Of a stretch of DNA of 64,000 nucleotides, positions 1 through 7,734 are shown in pieces. The notes beneath the pieces are model-generated. The model was not told where the DNA came from and did no database searches. It worked only from the letters and a program-made list of their open reading frames with translations. The first letter of the stretch is position 1, and each line of letters begins with the position of its first letter. The stretch is from the NCBI RefSeq assembly GCF_000478605.2, contig NZ_ASHX02000001.1, forward strand, positions 5,347,001 to 5,411,000, written 5' to 3'. Source of the DNA: Streptomyces thermolilacinus SPC6 (GTDB lineage: Bacteria; Actinomycetota; Actinomycetes; Streptomycetales; Streptomycetaceae). The position numbers and the translations under genes are program-made.

Positions 1-546
1 GATGAAGATCCGGCAGTCCGGGTTCATCGCCCCGGAGATGTACCACTTGCGGCCGGTGACGACGTACTCGTCGCCGTCCCGCTCGATCCGCGTCTCGATG
101 TTCGTCGCGTCCGACGAGGCGACCTCCGGCTCGGTCATCGCGAACGCGGACCGGATCTCCCCGGCGAGCAGCGGCTCCAGCCACCGCTTGCGCTGCTCCT
201 GGGTGCCGAACTGGGCGAGGACCTCCATGTTGCCCGTGTCCGGGGCGGCGCAGTTCAGGGCGGTCGGCGCGAGGTGCGGGGAGCGGCCGGTGATCTCCGC
301 GAGCGGCGCGTACTGGAGGTTGGTGAGCCCGGCGCCGTACTCCTCGTCCGGCAGGAACAGGTTCCACAGCCCCCGCCGCCGCGCCTCGGCCTTCAGCTCC
401 TCCACCACCGGCGGGGTGTCCCACGGGGAGGCGAGCTTCGCCCGCTGCTCCTCGGCGACGGCCTCGGCCGGGTACACGTGCGCCGTCATGAAGTCGAGCA
501 GCCGCTCCCGCAGCTCCTCGGTGCGCGCGTCCATCGCGAAGTCCAT
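1..546 (-). CDS. Acyl-CoA dehydrogenase, ACAD10/11 type (C-terminus outside window)
   Basis: The first 182 codons are visible; the gene runs off the left edge. The product should oxidise an acyl-CoA to the enoyl-CoA with FAD. The reading shows the helical N-terminal domain, the segment AFAMTEPEVASSDATNIET that is characteristic of this family, and GRKWYISGA in the beta domain. The ATG is 2 nt beyond the stop of the phosphotransferase upstream, and its AGGAGGG ribosome site lies inside that gene, so the two are translationally coupled. In vertebrate ACAD10/ACAD11 the same two domains are fused. The acyl chain preference cannot be read here, and the catalytic Glu lies outside the window. Confidence 0.93.
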   Translation of the reverse strand, partial: MDFAMDARTEELRERLLDFMTAHVYPAEAVAEEQRAKLASPWDTPPVVEELKAEARRRGLWNLFLPDEEYGAGLTNLQYAPLAEITGRSPHLAPTALNCAAPDTGNMEVLAQFGTQEQRKRWLEPLLAGEIRSAFAMTEPEVASSDATNIETRIERDGDEYVVTGRKWYISGAMNPDCRIFI

Positions 547-548
547 GG

Positions 549-1571
549 TCAGCCCTCCTGAAGGGTGGTGAGGCCGTGCTCGATGAAGAGGGGGACCAGC
601 TCCCCGATCCGGTCGAATCCCGCGCCGACCGTCTGGCCGAGCGTGTACCGGTAGTGGATGCCCTCCAGGATCACGGCGAGCTTGAACCAGGCGAACGCCG
701 TGTACCAGGCGAGCCGCGACACGTCCCGGCCGGACCGGGCGGCGTACCGCTCGACCAGCTCGCCCGCCGCCGGGTGCCCGGCGGCCGACGCCGTGGTGGA
801 GATGACGCCCCCCGGAATGTCCAGCGGCGTGCTGTACATGACGAGCAGCCCCAGGTCGGTGAGCGGGTCGCCGAGGGTGGACATCTCCCAGTCGAGGACG
901 GCGGTGATCCGGTCGTCGTCGCCGATGAGGACGTTGTCGAGGCGGAAGTCGCCGTGGACGACGGCCGGCGCGGGCGATTCGGGCAGCTCGCGCCCGAGCG
1001 CGGCGTGCAGCTCGTCGATCCCGGCCAGCTCCCGGCCGCGCGACGCGGCGAGCTGCTTGCCCCAGCGGCGCAACTGCCGGTCCAGGAACCCGTCGGGCCG
1101 CCCGAAGTCCCCGAGGCCCACCGCCTCCGGGTCCACCGCGTGCAGCTCGACCAGCGTGTCCACCAGGCCCAGCACGGCCGCCCTGGTCCGCTCGGCGCCC
1201 AGCGGGGCGAGCTGCGCGGCCGTCCGGTACGGGGTGCCGGGCACGAAGTCCATCACGTAGAACGGCGCCCCGAGCACCGACTCGTCCTCGCACAGCAGCA
1301 GCGGCCGGGGCACCGGCACGGCGGTCGGGTGCAGGGCGCTCAGGACGCGGTGCTCGCGCCGCATGTCGTGCGCGGTGGCCAGGACGTGGCCGAGCGGCGG
1401 GCGGCGGACGACCCACCGCCGGGTGCCGTCGGTGACGGCGTACGTCAGGTTGGAGCGGCCGCCCTCGATGAGCCTCGCGTCGAGCGGGCCGCTCACCAGG
1501 CCGGGCCGCTCGCGGTCCAGCAGCGCGCGCAGCCGCTCCGGGTCGAGACCTGGCGGCGGGGCAGAGCTCAT
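549..1571 (-). CDS. Phosphotransferase family protein (APH fold, ACAD10/11 partner)
   Basis: 340 aa, aminoglycoside-phosphotransferase/choline-kinase fold. The Brenner-type catalytic motif VVHGDFRLDN and the metal-binding segment ITAVLDWEMSTLGDPLTDLG are both intact. In ACAD10/11 proteins this domain is thought to phosphorylate a 4-hydroxyacyl-CoA so that the dehydrogenase partner can process it, and the coupling to the acyl-CoA dehydrogenase suggests the same job. That substrate is inferred from the family, not seen. The start at 1571 (MSSAPPPGLD) follows GAAAGG with good spacing; the longer upstream reading is an unconserved extension. It is unlikely to be an antibiotic-resistance enzyme, given this operon. 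Confidence 0.9.
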   Translation of the reverse strand: MSSAPPPGLDPERLRALLDRERPGLVSGPLDARLIEGGRSNLTYAVTDGTRRWVVRRPPLGHVLATAHDMRREHRVLSALHPTAVPVPRPLLLCEDESVLGAPFYVMDFVPGTPYRTAAQLAPLGAERTRAAVLGLVDTLVELHAVDPEAVGLGDFGRPDGFLDRQLRRWGKQLAASRGRELAGIDELHAALGRELPESPAPAVVHGDFRLDNVLIGDDDRITAVLDWEMSTLGDPLTDLGLLVMYSTPLDIPGGVISTTASAAGHPAAGELVERYAARSGRDVSRLAWYTAFAWFKLAVILEGIHYRYTLGQTVGAGFDRIGELVPLFIEHGLTTLQEG

Positions 1572-1704
1572 GGTGCGCACCTTTCGGGGCGGGGACGAGG
1601 CTACCCGGGCATCATGACCGACCAGTCGGTATGTCGTCCACCCCCGGGTGCGCCGGGCGCGGGCCCGCTCGGGTGCCCGTCCCCGGCCCCCCGCCCGCGC
1701 GGGC

Positions 1705-2120
1705 TCAGACGTTGCAGGCCACCGCCCGGCCGCCGTACATCGCCGTCGGCGGCCGCAGCGGCCCGACGGCCCGCAGCGCACCGGTCGCCAGGAGGGGCGT
1801 GCCGCCGTGGAAGACCAGGTCACCGGTGAAGACGACGCCCCGCTCCGGCGGGCGCACCATCGTGTCGCCCGCCGTGCGTGCCACGCCGGGGTGGATGAAC
1901 CGCACCTCCACGCCGCCCGCGTGCAGCGTCAGCCGCTCCGTGTACGTCACGGTGGGCGCCGTGATCCGACGTCGCCGAAGTCGGTCCGCGGCCGGATCAG
2001 GTGCGGCTGCTGCCGCCCGGCGGCCAGCACCTCGCGGCCGCGCGCCTCCGGCCCGGCGACGGCCGCCCCGGCGCGGAGACGGAGTCGCCGTACGTGTGGC
2101 CGCCGTGGTGGGTGTTGAGT
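1705..2120 (-). pseudogene. MBL-fold metallo-hydrolase remnant
   Basis: Pieces of one metallo-beta-lactamase-fold hydrolase appear in successive frames. LNTHHGGHTYGDSVSAPG (about 2120-2065) is a damaged THxHxDH metal site that has lost a His and the Asp. A shifted piece follows with EVLAAGRQQPHLIRPRTDFGDV, and a third frame holds TVTYTERLTLHAGGVEVRF and VVFTGDLVFHGGTP, ending with a stop at 1705. At least two frameshifts are needed to read through (one near 2068, one near 1960). The N-terminal third is not visible and the C-terminus is short. The metal-site damage makes function unlikely even if the frameshifts were sequencing errors. Confidence 0.75.
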
Positions 2121-2231
2121 GGACAGGCGGACCTGCCGGTTCGGGACGGCGGGGGACGGCGGGGACAGGGCTGCTTCAGTCGCGCGCACGCGCGGCCGGG
2201 ACGGAGGCGGGTGCCGGATCCGGTGCCGTGG

Positions 2232-2528
2232 TCAGTGGTCGTCCCAGTGCCCGTCGTGGGCGGCGTGGCGGTGGCCGTCGTGCACGTAGTCCGTGTGGTC
2301 CCCGTGCGCGACCGCCGGGTGGCCGCACCCGTCACCGTGCTCGTGGGCGTGGCCGCTGTGCGCGATGTGCTCGCCCGGCTCGCACTCGTCCCAGTGCCCG
2401 GAGTGCTCGCGGTGCAGGTGCCCGTCGTGGGCGTAGTCGACGTGGTCGCCGTGGACCACGGACCGGTGGCCGCAGGCAGGACCGTGGACGTGGGAGTGCG
2501 CCTGGTGTTCCTGATGCAGGACCGTCAT
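2232..2528 (-). CDS. Histidine-rich duplicated metal-binding protein
   Basis: 98 aa with 27 His and 3 Cys (C19, C49, C68). Two halves repeat each other: residues 19-47 start CGHRSVVHGDHVDYAHDGH and residues 68-96 start CGHPAVAHGDHTDYVHDGH, both ending near GHWD. There is no signal peptide or membrane segment, so it is predicted cytosolic. Zinc, nickel or copper buffering is the obvious role, but the metal is not shown by sequence. The start has GAGGA 6 nt upstream. I recall similar short proteins in other streptomycetes but no assigned function. No clear Zur box is visible upstream. Confidence 0.8.
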   Translation of the reverse strand: MTVLHQEHQAHSHVHGPACGHRSVVHGDHVDYAHDGHLHREHSGHWDECEPGEHIAHSGHAHEHGDGCGHPAVAHGDHTDYVHDGHRHAAHDGHWDDH

Positions 2529-2611
2529 GGCAGTTCCTCGGTGGGAGGGCCGCTAACACTCCCAGGTTATCCCTGTTTGCCGGGATGATCCCCTTGGGGG
2601 AGGGTCGTCCC

Positions 2612-3544
2612 ATGAAGGCGATCAGCTACGCCCGCTACGGCGGCCCCGAGGTCCTGGAGTACGGCGACCGCCCCGACCCGAAGGTGGGCCCCGACGAGGT
2701 CCTGGTCAAGGTGCGCGCGGCGTCCGTCAACCCGGTGGACTGGAAGTGCCAGGCCGGTTACCTGGACACGATCCTGGACGCCTTCTTCCCGGTCGTCCCC
2801 GGCTGGGACGTGTCCGGCGTGGTCGTCCAGCCCGGCGTGTCCGTGCCCGAGTACGGCGTCGGCGACGAGGTGATGGGGTACGTCCGGGAGGACGTCCTGT
2901 GCCACGGCACGTTCGCCGAGTACGTCGCGGCGCCCGTCCGCACCCTCGCCCGCAAGCCCCGCACCCTGGGTTTCGAGGAGGCCGCCGCGCTGCCCCTGGC
3001 CGGCCTCACCGCGTACCAGGCGCTCCGCACGGCCCTGCGCGTACGGGACGGGGAGACCGTGCTGGTCCACGCGGCGACCGGCAGCGTCGGCTCGCTGGCC
3101 GTGCAGATCGCCCGGCACCTGGGCGCGCGGGTGCTGGGCGGGGTCCGGGAGGCGGGCGCCGACCGGGTGCGGGAGCTGGGCGGCGAGCCGGTCGTGTACG
3201 GCGACGGGTTCACCCGCCGGGTGCGCGAGCTGGCCCCGCACGGGGTGGACGCCGTCCTGGACACGGTGGGCGGTGAGCCCCTGAAGAGCTCCCCGAAGGT
3301 GCTGGCCCCGGAGGGCCGCCTCGCCTCCATCGCGGACGGCGAGGTGGTGGGCCTGGGCGGCCTGTACTTCTGGGTGCGGCCGGACGCCGACGACCTGACG
3401 GCCCTGGCGGACCTCGCCGAGGGCGGCGTGCTGACGGTGCGGGTGGCCCGGACGTACCCGCTGGAGCAGGCGGCCGAGGCCCAGCGCGCGGCGATGGGGG
3501 GCGGCCTGGGCGGCAAGGTCGTGGTCACGGTCCCCGACCACTGA
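2612..3544 (+). CDS. NADP-dependent quinone oxidoreductase-like MDR protein
   Basis: 310 aa, medium-chain dehydrogenase/reductase fold of the zinc-free quinone oxidoreductase branch. The N-terminal GroES-like domain reads MKAISYARYGGPEVL. The Rossmann domain carries VHAATGSVGSLAVQIARHLGARV, a variant of the AxxGxVG NADP motif, and GVDAVLDTVGG follows. The structural-zinc cysteine cluster is absent. It probably reduces quinones or enones with NADPH. ATG 2612 is preceded by GGGGGAGGG; an in-frame ATG at 2586 lacks a ribosome site. It stands alone, divergent from the His-rich gene and convergent with the DUF202 operon. The substrate is unknown. Confidence 0.88.
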   Translation: MKAISYARYGGPEVLEYGDRPDPKVGPDEVLVKVRAASVNPVDWKCQAGYLDTILDAFFPVVPGWDVSGVVVQPGVSVPEYGVGDEVMGYVREDVLCHGTFAEYVAAPVRTLARKPRTLGFEEAAALPLAGLTAYQALRTALRVRDGETVLVHAATGSVGSLAVQIARHLGARVLGGVREAGADRVRELGGEPVVYGDGFTRRVRELAPHGVDAVLDTVGGEPLKSSPKVLAPEGRLASIADGEVVGLGGLYFWVRPDADDLTALADLAEGGVLTVRVARTYPLEQAAEAQRAAMGGGLGGKVVVTVPDH

Positions 3545-3657
3545 GGCATTCGGCAGCCCTGGCGGCCCGGCGCGACCGCCCGTAAGGGACCGCCCGCACG
3601 GGAACCGCCGACCACCGTCCACAGGCCGCCCTGTCCGCTGCCCGCACGGAAACCGCA

Positions 3658-3734
3658 GGCCACGGCCCGTACGCCCGCCAGGCCGGCCACGGCCCGTACG
3701 CACGCCGAGGTCGGCCACCGCCCGTACGTTCGCC
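3658..3734. repeat. Three-unit short tandem repeat
   Basis: Three imperfect copies of GGCCACGGCCCGTACGCCC begin at 3658, 3685 and 3713, 27-28 bp apart, between two convergent genes. There is no obvious terminator hairpin in this 190-bp gap. This is probably neutral drift in GC-rich intergenic DNA. Confidence 0.6.
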
Positions 3735-3736
3735 CC

Positions 3737-4057
3737 TCACACCACCACCGCCACCGCGAACCCCGCCAGCGCCACCGTGCACAGCGCGGCGGCCACCGCG
3801 GCCGGCATCCCCAGGGCGCGCGGGCGCGCCCGCCCCAGCGCGGCGATCCGCCGCTGCGCCACCACCAGGAACGCCACCCACACCAGGAGCGAGAGCCCCG
3901 CGCCCAGCACCCCGGCCGCCGAGACGTCCCCGCCGTGCACGGACTGCCGGGCGGCCAGCACGGCGGCGACGGTGCACGACAGCGTCGTACGGCGCCACGC
4001 CAGCCGCGTACGCTCCGGCTGAAGGCCCGGGTCGCGCCCTCCCGGCGAAGGCGTCAC
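3737..4057 (-). CDS. DUF202 family membrane protein (second copy)
   Basis: 106 aa. The N-terminal DUF202 signature is PERTRLAWRRTTLSCTVAAV, followed by two further hydrophobic segments, giving three membrane passes. Its GTG at 4057 overlaps the TGA of the preceding DUF202 gene (GTGA), so the two are coupled and probably form a heteromeric membrane complex. The family (YidH/YidG in E. coli) has no established biochemical function. The pairing of a longer and a shorter DUF202 protein in tandem is common in actinobacteria. Confidence 0.85.
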   Translation of the reverse strand: MTPSPGGRDPGLQPERTRLAWRRTTLSCTVAAVLAARQSVHGGDVSAAGVLGAGLSLLVWVAFLVVAQRRIAALGRARPRALGMPAAVAAALCTVALAGFAVAVVV

Positions 4058-4446
4058 CCCGTCCACCCGAACAGCACCACCAGCACCATCGCCAGCGCCA
4101 CCAGCCCCACCGCCAGGCTCAGCACCGCCGGGAACCGGCTCACCGGCAGGTCCTCGCCGCGCCGCATCGCCCGCTCGCACCGCACCCAGTGGTTGACCGC
4201 CCGCAGCGCGCACAGCGCCCCCGCCCCCAGCAGGACGAGCGCCATCCCCACCCGCACGCCCCACCGCAGGTCCGGCAGGAACTGGTCCACCGCGAACCCG
4301 CCGCCCACGAGCGCGAGACCGGTCCGCAGCCAGGCGAGGAACGTCCGCTCGTTGGCGAGCGAGAACCGGTAGTCCGGCGTCTCGCCCTCCTCCCGCAGCC
4401 GCTGCGGCGACAACCACAGCCGCACGCTCCGCCCGACGTCACGCAC
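4054..4446 (-). CDS. DUF202/YidH family membrane protein (first copy)
   Basis: About 130 aa. The family signature DYRFSLANERTFLAWLRTGL is followed by three hydrophobic segments near FAVDQF, MALVLLGAGALCALRAVN and LSLAVGLVALAMVLVVLF. I place the start at GTG 4446, which overlaps the TGA of the NUDIX gene and has GGAGCG 8 nt upstream; this gives the usual family N-terminus just before SVRLW. A longer reading from GTG 4473 is possible. The order NUDIX, DUF202, DUF202 with overlaps indicates one transcript. Function unknown. Confidence 0.87.
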   Translation of the reverse strand: MRDVGRSVRLWLSPQRLREEGETPDYRFSLANERTFLAWLRTGLALVGGGFAVDQFLPDLRWGVRVGMALVLLGAGALCALRAVNHWVRCERAMRRGEDLPVSRFPAVLSLAVGLVALAMVLVVLFGWTG

Positions 4447-5002
4447 CGCGCCGTACGCTCCGTCCCGGCTCACCCGCGCCCAGCTCCCGCACAACGCGCA
4501 GCCGCTCCCACGCCGCGAGGCCGTCCGGCACCCACGTCCACTCGCCGAGCCGCCGCTCCAGCTCCTCCTCCGTCAGGAACGCGTGCCAGGCGACCTCCTC
4601 CACCTGCGGCGACACCGGCAGGTCGCAGCGCACCTCGTACACCCGCGACCACCACGAGCCGCGCCCGCCGGGCCCGTCGTCGTACAGGAACGACAGCACC
4701 GGCACCGGCTGGTCGAGGCCGCTCACCCCCAGCTCCTCCTCGGCCTCCCGCAGCGCCGCCGCGTCGTACGACTCGCCCGCGCCGACGACCCCGCCGACGA
4801 ACATGTCGTACTGCGACGGGAAGAGCAGCTTCGACGCCGTGCGGCGGTGCACGAAGATCCGGTCGGCACGGTCCCGTACGAGGACGAACGCGCAGCGGTG
4901 GCGCAGCCCGCGCGCGTACACCTCCCCGCGCGGCAGCCGCCCCACCACCTCGTCCTGCTCGTCCACGATGTCGAGGATCTCCTCGGCGGGCGATGCGTTC
5001 AC
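4439..5002 (-). CDS. NUDIX hydrolase
   Basis: About 187 aa. The Nudix box runs GAGESYDAAALREAEEELGV (G-x5-E-x7-REUxEExGU satisfied), so Mg-dependent hydrolysis of a nucleoside-diphosphate-X compound is expected. The opening EILDIVDEQDEVVGRLPRGEVYARGLRHR and the cysteine-free active site resemble the YfcD-like/IPP-isomerase-like branch. True isopentenyl-diphosphate isomerase is unlikely without its catalytic Cys. Start GTG 5002 has AAGGAG at 10 nt; an upstream GTG at 5011 abuts that site and is poorer. First gene of the operon with the DUF202 pair. Confidence 0.87.
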   Translation of the reverse strand: MNASPAEEILDIVDEQDEVVGRLPRGEVYARGLRHRCAFVLVRDRADRIFVHRRTASKLLFPSQYDMFVGGVVGAGESYDAAALREAEEELGVSGLDQPVPVLSFLYDDGPGGRGSWWSRVYEVRCDLPVSPQVEEVAWHAFLTEEELERRLGEWTWVPDGLAAWERLRVVRELGAGEPGRSVRRGA

Positions 5003-5174
5003 AGCCGGCACTCTCCTTCTCGCGCTTCCGCGTTCCTGCGTTCCTGTGTACCTGCGTTGCCGCCACGTGCTCCGCCACGGGACTTCTTCGGCCGCTTCGG
5101 AGGGTTGACGCGGTTACCGCCGCGTACGGAAGATGCGGACCACTCCGATCATCCCCCGGAAGGACGGAAAACCG

Positions 5175-6830
5175 ATGGCCTACGACGCTGACGTGATCGT
5201 GATCGGCGCGGGCCTCGCCGGCCTCGTCGCCACCGCCGAACTGGTCGCCGCGGGACGCAGCGTCATCCTCCTCGACCAGGAACCGGAGCGGTCCATCGGC
5301 GGCCAGGCCCACTGGTCCTTCGGCGGTCTTTTCCTGGTGGACTCGCCCGAGCAGCGCCGTATGCGCGTCCGCGACAGCCGCGACCTGGCGCTCCAGGACT
5401 GGCTGGGCACGGCCGGGTTCGACAGGCCCGAGGACCACTGGCCGCGCCGCTGGGCGGAGGCGTACGTGGACTTCGCGGCCGGTGAGAAGCGCGCCTGGCT
5501 GCACCGGCGGGGCGTCCGCTTCTTCCCCGTCGTCGGCTGGGCCGAGCGCGGAGGCTACGACGCCACCGGGCACGGCAACTCCGTCCCGCGCTTCCACATC
5601 ACCTGGGGTACGGGCCCCGGCCTCGTCGCCCCGTTCGAGCGCCGCGTCCGCGACGGCATCGCCCGGGGGCTCGTACAGGCCCGGTTCCGCCACCGCGTCA
5701 CCGGCCTCGGGCGCACCGGGGGCGTGGTGGACACGGTGAGCGGGGAGATCCTGGAGCCGTCGGACGCCCCGCGCGGCACGGCCAGCAGCCGCGAGGTCAC
5801 CGGCGCGTTCGAGTACCGCGCGCAGGCGGTCGTCGTCACCTCCGGCGGCATCGGCGGCAACCACGACCTGGTCCGCGCCCAGTGGCCCGAGCGGCTCGGC
5901 ACCCCGCCGCAGCGGATGCTGTCCGGGGTGCCCGCGCACGTGGACGGGCTGATGCTGGGCATCGCGGAGGCGGCGGGCGCGCACCACATCAACCGCGACC
6001 GCATGTGGCACTACACCGAGGGCGTCGAGAACTGGAACCCGGTCTGGGCCCGCCACGGCATCCGCATCCTGCCCGGCCCCTCCTCGCTGTGGCTGGACGC
6101 GCTCGGCCGCCGCCTGCCCGTGCCGCTGTTCCCCGGCTTCGACACGCTCGGCACGCTGGAGCACATCATGCGGACCGGCCACGAGCACACCTGGTTCATC
6201 CTCGACCAGAAGATCATCGGCAAGGAGTTCGCGCTGTCCGGCAGCGAGCAGAACCCGGACCTCACCGGCAAGTCCGTACGGGACGTCATCGGCCGCGCCC
6301 GCGCCGACGTGCCCGCGCCGGTGCGGGCGTTCATGGAAAAGGGCGTGGACTTCGTCGTGGAGCGCGACCTGTCCGCCCTGGTGCGCGGCATGAACGCGCT
6401 CACGGGCGAGCCGCTGATCGACGAGGACGCGCTGCGCCGCGAGATCGTCGCCCGCGACCGGGAGATCGCCAACCCGTTCACCAAGGACCTCCAGGTCACC
6501 GCCATCCGGGGCGCCCGCAGATACCTCGGCGACCGGCTGATCCGCACGGCCGCCCCGCACCGCATCCTCGACCCGAAGGCGGGCCCGCTCATCGCCGTGC
6601 GGCTGAGCGTCCTCACCCGCAAGTCGCTGGGCGGCCTGGAGACGGACCTGTCGTCGCGTGTCCTCACGGCCGGGGGCGATCCGCTGCCGGGCGTGTACGC
6701 GGCGGGCGAGGCGGCCGGCTTCGGCGGGGGCGGCGTCCACGGCTACCGCGCCCTGGAGGGCACCTTCCTCGGCGGCTGCCTGTTCTCCGGCCGGACAGCC
6801 GGCCGCGAGGCGGCCCGAGCGGTGTCCTGA
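5175..6830 (+). CDS. FAD-binding dehydrogenase (ketosteroid-dehydrogenase-like)
   Basis: 551 aa. The N-terminus has the dinucleotide-binding motif DVIVIGAGLAGLVATAEL, followed by RSIGGQAHWSFGGLF and a C-terminal FAD segment PLPGVYAAGEAAGFGGGGVH. This is the flavoprotein fold of fumarate reductase and 3-ketosteroid-delta1-dehydrogenase. Members of this subgroup are usually annotated only as FAD-binding dehydrogenase, and the steroid-like substrate is not established. ATG 5175 has GGAAGGA upstream. It is monocistronic, with the divergent NUDIX operon on the left and a convergent gene on the right. Confidence 0.9.
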   Translation: MAYDADVIVIGAGLAGLVATAELVAAGRSVILLDQEPERSIGGQAHWSFGGLFLVDSPEQRRMRVRDSRDLALQDWLGTAGFDRPEDHWPRRWAEAYVDFAAGEKRAWLHRRGVRFFPVVGWAERGGYDATGHGNSVPRFHITWGTGPGLVAPFERRVRDGIARGLVQARFRHRVTGLGRTGGVVDTVSGEILEPSDAPRGTASSREVTGAFEYRAQAVVVTSGGIGGNHDLVRAQWPERLGTPPQRMLSGVPAHVDGLMLGIAEAAGAHHINRDRMWHYTEGVENWNPVWARHGIRILPGPSSLWLDALGRRLPVPLFPGFDTLGTLEHIMRTGHEHTWFILDQKIIGKEFALSGSEQNPDLTGKSVRDVIGRARADVPAPVRAFMEKGVDFVVERDLSALVRGMNALTGEPLIDEDALRREIVARDREIANPFTKDLQVTAIRGARRYLGDRLIRTAAPHRILDPKAGPLIAVRLSVLTRKSLGGLETDLSSRVLTAGGDPLPGVYAAGEAAGFGGGGVHGYRALEGTFLGGCLFSGRTAGREAARAVS

Positions 6831-6858
6831 CGGCCCGCCGGGCCACCGCCCCACGCCC

Positions 6859-7656
6859 TTACGCCCCCTCAGGGACCGGGGTGCCCTGGTGGTAGTACAG
6901 CCGCCACGGCGCGCCCGTGCCGTCGGTGGCCGCGCGCCAGAGGGAGGAGCGGCGGGCGCGGCGGCCGTCCATGACCGTCTCGTACGTCAGGTGCACCACG
7001 CCCGGCGCGAGCAGCACCCCGCTCATGCCGGACACCCTGTACGCGGGCCCGTCCGCCGCGCTGCCATCCATCTCCGGCAGCTCCGCCAGCATCTCGTCCC
7101 GCGTCCAGCGCCGCCCCGACCGGCCGACCTCGGTGAAGTCCGGGTCCAGCAGCCGCGCCGCCTCCGCCCTCGACGACCGTACGGCCGGGTCCGCCAGCCG
7201 CAGTTCGCCCGCGAGGGCCGCGGCGACCGGGTCCAGGACCTCGGCCACGCGGAACCGTTCCGCCACCACCCGGGTCGTGTCGTCCACCGTGAAGCCCGGG
7301 TCCCCGAGCGCGGCCCGCATGGCGTCGCCGTGCCAGAACCTCTCGTGCGCGGCCCGCCAACGGGCCACCGTCCGGTGGCCCTCGCCCTCGTCCACGGCGT
7401 GCCGCAGGTCCACCTCGGCGAGCGGCAGCACCCGCACCTCCGTCACCTCGACCACGGCGACCGGCCGGCCCGCGGAGTCGAGCAGCGCCGACCGCGTACC
7501 GGCCACCGGCAGGGGCTCGCCCTCCCTCTCGTACTCCGCGAGCAGACCGGTCGTCGTCGTCTTCGCCCCGGTCAGGACGGCGGCCACCAGCCGGTCGCGC
7601 AGCGGGCCGGGGAAGGCGAGTTCGTACGGGGGCAGGCCGAGGTGGTGATCCGTCAT
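6859..7656 (-). CDS. ASCH domain - SnoaL/DUF4440 fusion protein
   Basis: 265 aa with two parts. Residues 1-145 are an ASCH domain: AFPGPLRDRLVAAVLTGAKT with TTTGL, then VAVVEVTEVRVLPLAEVD and the late FxVDDTTRVVAERF. Residues about 150-260 are an NTF2-like SnoaL/DUF4440 domain with the typical MSGVLLAPGVVHLTYETV and SSLWRA. ASCH domains are proposed to bind RNA or modified nucleosides; DUF4440 domains are small binding or isomerase folds. No ribosome site is obvious before ATG 7656. A terminator separates it from gntP. The function of the combination is unknown. Confidence 0.82.
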   Translation of the reverse strand: MTDHHLGLPPYELAFPGPLRDRLVAAVLTGAKTTTTGLLAEYEREGEPLPVAGTRSALLDSAGRPVAVVEVTEVRVLPLAEVDLRHAVDEGEGHRTVARWRAAHERFWHGDAMRAALGDPGFTVDDTTRVVAERFRVAEVLDPVAAALAGELRLADPAVRSSRAEAARLLDPDFTEVGRSGRRWTRDEMLAELPEMDGSAADGPAYRVSGMSGVLLAPGVVHLTYETVMDGRRARRSSLWRAATDGTGAPWRLYYHQGTPVPEGA

Positions 7657-7679
7657 GCGCCGTAGCGTGACACGGAAGC

Positions 7680-7717
7680 GGGCCGGGGCGCACTCCGATC
7701 AGAAGGCGCCCCGGCCC
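7680..7717 (-). terminator. Terminator of the gntK-gntP operon
   Basis: GGGCCGGGGCGC (7680-7691) and GCGCCCCGGCCC (7706-7717) form a 12-bp perfect stem with a 14-nt loop, 18 nt beyond the gntP stop. There is no U-tract, as is usual in Streptomyces. Confidence 0.75.
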
Positions 7718-7734
7718 GGTCGGGCGGCGTCGCC

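Noticed and set aside
549..1571. Aminoglycoside resistance gene
   Set aside because: The APH fold is present, but coupling to an acyl-CoA dehydrogenase and the ACAD10/11 pattern point to acyl metabolism.
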